Source: Abditibacterium sp. (GTDB lineage: Bacteria; Armatimonadota; Abditibacteriia; Abditibacteriales; Abditibacteriaceae). From it: DNA of 64,000 nucleotides. Below the pieces are notes generated by a model. That model made no database searches, was not told the DNA's origin, and saw nothing but the letters and a program-made list of their open reading frames with translations. Position numbers and translations under genes: made by a program. Positions 60,772 to 64,000 of this stretch are shown here, in pieces (position 1 is the stretch's first letter; each line of letters begins with the position of its first letter). The DNA lies in NCBI GenBank assembly GCA_030448265.1, contig JAUJNG010000017.1, positions 20,438 through 84,437 on the forward strand, in the 5' to 3' direction.

Positions 60772-62052
60772 ATGAATTTCGACCTTCCCCATCTCTCCGC
60801 CCTCGATCCCGAAGTCGCTAACGCGATGAAATCGGAGCTACATCGCCAGCAAAACACCCTCGAAATGATCGCCAGCGAAAATTTCACTTCGCTCGCAGTT
60901 CTGGAAGCGACCGGCAGCGTCCTCACCAACAAGTACGCCGAAGGCTACCCCCAAAAGCGTTATTACGGCGGCTGCGAGTTCGTGGATGTGGTGGAAAACA
61001 TCGCCATCGAGCGCGCCAAACAGCTTTTCGGAGCCGAACACGCCAACGTCCAGCCTCACGCCGGAAGCCAGGCCAACGCGGGCGTTTATCTGGCCATGCT
61101 CCAGCCTGGCGACACCATTCTAGGCATGAACCTCGCGGCGGGCGGGCACCTCACCCACGGCCACAAAATGAGTTTTAGCGGCAAAATTTACAACGCCGTC
61201 GCGTATGGCCTCAATAAAGAAACCGAGCGCATTGATTTCGACGAAATTCGCGCCCTCGCCCTCGAACACCGTCCCAAAATGATTGTCGCGGGCTTTTCGG
61301 CGTATCCGCGCCGCATCGAGTGGGAACGTTTTCGCGCTATTGCCGATGAAGTCGGCGCCTATTTGCTCGTCGATATGGCCCACGTCGCGGGCCTCGTCGC
61401 GGCGGGCGAATATCCCTCACCAGTTCCCCACGCCGATTTCGTCACCACCACAACCCACAAAACCTTGCGCGGCCCGCGCGCCGGACTGATTCTCTGCAAA
61501 GCGCAGTTCGCCGAAGCCATCGATAAAGCCATCATGCCAGGGATTCAGGGCGGCCCCCTGATGCACGTCATCGCCGCCAAAGCGGTCTGTTTCAGAGAAG
61601 CGATGAGCGACGGTTTCAAGGAATACCAGCGCCAGATTCGCCGCAACGCCGAGGCTCTGGCCGCCGGACTCACCGACGGCGGCCTGCGCCTGGTCACCGG
61701 CGGAACCGAAAACCACTTGATGCTGGTCGATCTCACCTCCGCCGACATCACCGGCAAAGACGGCGAGCATCTGCTCGAAAGCATCGGCGTGACCTGCAAC
61801 AAAAACCAGATTCCCTTCGACCCGCGCTCACCCTTTGTCACATCGGGCGTGCGATTGGGCACTCCGGCCCTCACAAGTCGCGGCATGAAGGAAGCCGAAA
61901 TGAGCGAAATCGCATCGATTATCACCACGACCTTCAAAGTGCGCGACGATGAGAGCGAACTGCAAAAACTGCGCGAGCGAGTCGCCGATTTGTGTGCGCG
62001 ATTCCCGCTTTACGAAAGCGGTTCGACGCTTTACGGCGCGCCGTTGAAATGA
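60772..62052 (+). CDS. glyA: Serine hydroxymethyltransferase
   Basis: A 426-residue PLP enzyme that converts serine and tetrahydrofolate to glycine and methylene-THF, the main one-carbon source. Motifs: [31 protein letters not shown] (about 24-54), [38 protein letters not shown], and the PLP Lys in [16 protein letters not shown] (about 223-238). The C-terminal [10 protein letters not shown] is typical. ATG 60772 gives the usual start. The stop overlaps by one base an ATG that opens the broken brnT reading frame. Confidence 0.97.
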   Translation: MNFDLPHLSALDPEVANAMKSELHRQQNTLEMIASENFTSLAVLEATGSVLTNKYAEGYPQKRYYGGCEFVDVVENIAIERAKQLFGAEHANVQPHAGSQANAGVYLAMLQPGDTILGMNLAAGGHLTHGHKMSFSGKIYNAVAYGLNKETERIDFDEIRALALEHRPKMIVAGFSAYPRRIEWERFRAIADEVGAYLLVDMAHVAGLVAAGEYPSPVPHADFVTTTTHKTLRGPRAGLILCKAQFAEAIDKAIMPGIQGGPLMHVIAAKAVCFREAMSDGFKEYQRQIRRNAEALAAGLTDGGLRLVTGGTENHLMLVDLTSADITGKDGEHLLESIGVTCNKNQIPFDPRSPFVTSGVRLGTPALTSRGMKEAEMSEIASIITTTFKVRDDESELQKLRERVADLCARFPLYESGSTLYGAPLK

Positions 62053-62349
62053 TGGAATTTCAGTGGGATGAAACCAAAAACCAGGCGAATATCGAAAACA
62101 TGATTTAGCCTTTGAAGAAGCACACCTCGTTTTTGAGAAAACCGAAGTTACCCGCGTTGATTTGCGTCAGGACTATGGTGAGACTCGCTTTTTACGCTGG
62201 GAACTCTTGAAGGATTGGTCGTGGTTTTGATCTGGAGCCGTCCTCAACCCCACATCGTCCGTGTTATTTCGTTACGCAAGGCCTCTTCTAATGAACGCAT
62301 CCTCCCCCAAAATCTCGTCCAAGACCAACTGGGAGAAAGTGCTGAGTAA
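62052..62349 (+). pseudogene. brnT: BrnT-type toxin gene with two frameshifts
   Basis: Joining three frames reconstructs a BrnT toxin (RelE-like ribonuclease): [15 protein letters not shown], then KHDLAFEEAHLVFEKTEV and RQDYGETRF, then TLGTLEGLVVVLIWSRPQP and RVISLRKASSNER. The first break is at the A-run 62095-62098 and the second at the T-run 62189-62193. Adding one base to each run restores the frame. As it stands the product stops after 18 residues. It is followed by an intact antitoxin gene, as in other brnTA operons. Confidence 0.8.
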
Positions 62350-62545
62350 AAGTGATGAAGACATCGACTTTTCCGACAGTCCCGAACTCACCGCAGCCGA
62401 TTTCGCGCTTGGACAGCCGCTTTCAACCCTGACTCTGGAAGTCGAACCCGAAGTCTTGGCGTGGTTTCGCGCTCAGGGTGCGGACGCCAACGCCAAAATG
62501 CGCGCCGCGCTGCGAATCTACGCTCAGGCCCACCAGGGAAAGTAA
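62291..62545 (+). CDS. brnA: BrnA-type antitoxin
   Basis: An 84-residue antitoxin. The N-terminal linker WEKVLSKSDEDIDFSDSPELTAADFALG matches BrnA (D-x-E-I-D-x-S-D-x-P-E-L), and the C-terminal ribbon-helix-helix LTLEVEPEVLAWFRAQGADANAKMRAALRIYAQAHQ is complete. BrnA neutralises BrnT and represses the operon. Here the antitoxin is intact while the toxin is broken. ATG 62291 lies inside the brnT remnant. A terminator follows. Confidence 0.88.
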   Translation: MNASSPKISSKTNWEKVLSKSDEDIDFSDSPELTAADFALGQPLSTLTLEVEPEVLAWFRAQGADANAKMRAALRIYAQAHQGK

Positions 62546-62547
62546 AG

Positions 62548-62577
62548 AAGAGCCTCGCCAATTGGGGAGGCTCTTTT
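62548..62577 (+). terminator. Terminator after brnA
   Basis: A 9-bp stem AAGAGCCTC/GAGGCTCTT (62548-62556 with 62567-62575) with a ten-base loop, which can pair further, is followed by a T-run. Confidence 0.8.
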
Positions 62578-62648
62578 TATAATTTTGTGGAGAACACCTA
62601 ATTGGAACCTTTTAATGCTAAACCAATCGTATCGTCACCGATTTAGCT

Positions 62649-63221
62649 ATGACGACTTTCGCAGTAGCTATTCGTGCTGGGTTGGATGCGTTCGGTTTAA
62701 GAACTTGTTTATTTATCTGTAATTCGCAAGATCACGTTTGGGAAGTGTTAAGCGGCCAAATTCCCGATTGCGACCATATTATATTCGTGTGTCATGGTGA
62801 CAGAAGCGGTAATCTCCTGTTTGATGTTTATCCCAAGACTCAGGTCGATGTGAAGATGATTGAGAGAAAAGCACTTTTATCAGACAAGTTCATTTTGTCT
62901 TTGGGTTGTTCAACCGGAGATGGTAACCTGGCAAGAGATTTTCTTAAAGTGGGCTGCCGAGGTTTTGTGGGGCCAAATGGGAATCCTCATGTGCATACAG
63001 GATATTTGTTCATCCTCATGTTCTATCGTTACCTTCTCCAGCATTTTGGTATGGGGGTTGATGAGGCAAAGCTGACAGAACGAGAGGCGTTTGAAGCGGC
63101 GAAGAAATTCCATGTAGAATTGAATTCACGCGAAGCACGCAAATCGGCGTCGAAACTGCTAATCCCATTTCATCATGTGCGGACGTTTCACTCTTCATCA
63201 CTCGCCCCAGGAAATCGCTGA
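62649..63221 (+). CDS. Putative caspase-fold (CHAT/C25-like) protein
   Basis: A 190-residue protein of unknown family. HIIFVCHGDRSG places a His (H49) after a hydrophobic strand, and FILSLGCSTGDGNLARDF places a Cys (C87) after the next. This is the His-Gly/Cys arrangement of caspase-fold peptidases such as CHAT and clostripain-type enzymes. GFVGPNGNPHVHTGYLF follows. No signal peptide. Base composition is clearly more A/T-rich than neighbouring genes. Its 3' end overlaps the SRAP gene by 47 bases. Peptidase activity is inference from two residues. Confidence 0.5.
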   Translation: MTTFAVAIRAGLDAFGLRTCLFICNSQDHVWEVLSGQIPDCDHIIFVCHGDRSGNLLFDVYPKTQVDVKMIERKALLSDKFILSLGCSTGDGNLARDFLKVGCRGFVGPNGNPHVHTGYLFILMFYRYLLQHFGMGVDEAKLTEREAFEAAKKFHVELNSREARKSASKLLIPFHHVRTFHSSSLAPGNR

Positions 63222-63885
63222 CCGTTTCGCGGTTCAGGAAACCCTTTTCGACTTCCCCACACGATTCAACATCGCGCCGATGCAGCCCGTGGCGGTCGTG
63301 ACGCAAAACGCGCACGGCGATGGGGTTAAAGCTCTCGAAGGCTATCGCTGGGGCCTCGTGCCGCGCTGGGCCAAAGACGATAAATTGGGCGCCAAAATGA
63401 TCAACGCGCGCGCTGAAAGCCTCGCCGAAAAGCCCAGTTTTAAAACCGCTTTGCAACGGCGGCGCTGTCTGGTTCCCGCCGACGGCTTTTACGAATGGAA
63501 AACCGAGGGCAAAGACAAACAGCCGATGCACATTCGCTTTCGCGACGGGCGACTTTTCGCGTTCGCGGGCCTGTGGGAAGAGTGGATCGGCCCTGGTGAT
63601 GCGCCGCTTCGCACCTGCACCATCATCACGGGCGCTCCCAACCCGCTTCTCTCGACGCTGCATCATCGCATGGCGGTGATTTTAGAGCCGGAGCATGAGG
63701 AAGTGTGGCTCGATCCGGCTTTGCCAATGGAGAACGCGCTCGCGTTGCTGGGCGTGTTCCCCGACAACGAACTGGAAGCCTTCGCGGTGGACCGGAAAGT
63801 GGGAAATGTGGTTTATGACGACCCCACTTGCATCGCGCCGCTCGATGGCGAGATTTCCTCGGACGAACAACTCTCGCTCTTGTAA
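63175..63885 (+). CDS. SOS response-associated peptidase (SRAP/YedK-HMCES)
   Basis: A 236-residue protein that forms a covalent thiazolidine with abasic sites in single-stranded DNA through its N-terminal Cys. MCGRFTL supplies Cys2 after Met removal. RFNIAPMQPV, the MINARAESLAEKPSFK block, RRCLVPADGFYEWK with the active Glu, and LHHRMAVIL with the conserved His are all present. It overlaps the previous gene by 47 bases and has no clear ribosome site. The next gene begins 10 bases later. Confidence 0.95.
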   Translation: MCGRFTLHHSPQEIADRFAVQETLFDFPTRFNIAPMQPVAVVTQNAHGDGVKALEGYRWGLVPRWAKDDKLGAKMINARAESLAEKPSFKTALQRRRCLVPADGFYEWKTEGKDKQPMHIRFRDGRLFAFAGLWEEWIGPGDAPLRTCTIITGAPNPLLSTLHHRMAVILEPEHEEVWLDPALPMENALALLGVFPDNELEAFAVDRKVGNVVYDDPTCIAPLDGEISSDEQLSLL

Positions 63886-63894
63886 ATTTGCTTT

Positions 63895-64000
63895 ATGTCC
63901 CCCGAAAAACCGCGCTTGCGTCACGTTCAAATTTCCGCTTCGGCCCACAAAGGCGAAGAATGGCTTCACTTTCACGACAAAAGCGGCATCGCGCCCGACG
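63895..64000 (+). CDS. 5' end of a gene, possibly MEMO1-like (partial)
   Basis: An ATG 10 bases after the SRAP stop opens a frame to the window edge: MSPEKPRLRHVQISASAHKG and a following HFHDKSGIAPD. The pattern RLRxVxI...DxxGIAP resembles the N-terminus of AmmeMemoRadiSam system protein B (MEMO1 family). Only 35 residues are visible, so this is tentative. Confidence 0.35.
   Translation, partial: MSPEKPRLRHVQISASAHKGEEWLHFHDKSGIAPD

Overview
The window comes from a moderately GC-rich, diderm bacterium. Evidence for two membranes is a Tad-type outer-membrane secretin, an MCE/Mla lipid-transport operon, an RND pump and a lipobox protein. MurE carries the DNPR signature that selects meso-diaminopimelate. 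The mix of DUF4091, DUF4380 and NAGPA-type secreted carbohydrate proteins, a dcw cluster with insertions, and cross-phylum spacer repeats would fit Armatimonadota/Abditibacteriota or a relative. That placement is inference; no 16S gene is present.

Layout. 1-4.2 kb: end of a Gly/Cys-rich membrane protein, a sigma-70 factor, a Tat-signal protein, CsbD, and MurJ with a small membrane protein. 4.3-11.1 kb: part of a tad locus on the minus strand (cpaE/tadZ, secretin, cpaB) behind a polytopic membrane protein. 11.2-14.3 kb: a degenerate HD-GYP protein, then thiE and thiL. 14.3-21.9 kb: an abnormal tRNA-Val fragment, an RND pump, a GH1 glucosidase, an NAGPA-type protein and a CPBP protease. 21.9-27.8 kb: rplI, mlaEFD, a VKOR-like protein and a DUF4380 protein. 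28.2-42.3 kb: the division and cell wall (dcw) cluster mraZ-rsmH-ftsL-ftsI-(2 extra genes)-murE-murF-mraY-(acyltransferase)-murD-ftsW, with a four-repeat MraZ-type operator at the promoter. 42.4-48.7 kb: an N-acetylglucosamine kinase-like gene and a minus-strand chain rodA - SMP-30 lipoprotein - unknown - GT39, with overlapping stops and starts. 48.9-57.9 kb: nif3, a zinc-ribbon coiled-coil gene, DUF1499, an ORF broken by an in-frame TGA, an HTH gene, queA, DUF2905, and two large TPR proteins. 58-64 kb: a metallo-beta-lactamase-fold hydrolase, DUF4091, glyA, a brnTA toxin-antitoxin pair with a frameshifted toxin, a caspase-fold-like protein, a SRAP protein, and the start of a MEMO-like gene.

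The most striking property is structural. About two dozen inverted repeats, most with near-perfect arms of 20-50 bp, sit at gene boundaries. They fall into several sequence families, some with copies in opposite orientation. A few are inside coding sequence or supply a gene's start or stop region. Conventional short GC hairpins with T-runs exist separately at other gene ends, so the long elements are a distinct class.

Functionally the window is dominated by envelope biogenesis: lipid II synthesis and flipping (MurE, MurF, MraY, MurD, MurJ), SEDS and transpeptidase partners (FtsW, FtsI, RodA), outer-membrane lipid traffic (MlaDEF), a pilus export system and polysaccharide enzymes. Housekeeping genes (rplI, glyA, queA, thiE, thiL) are interspersed.
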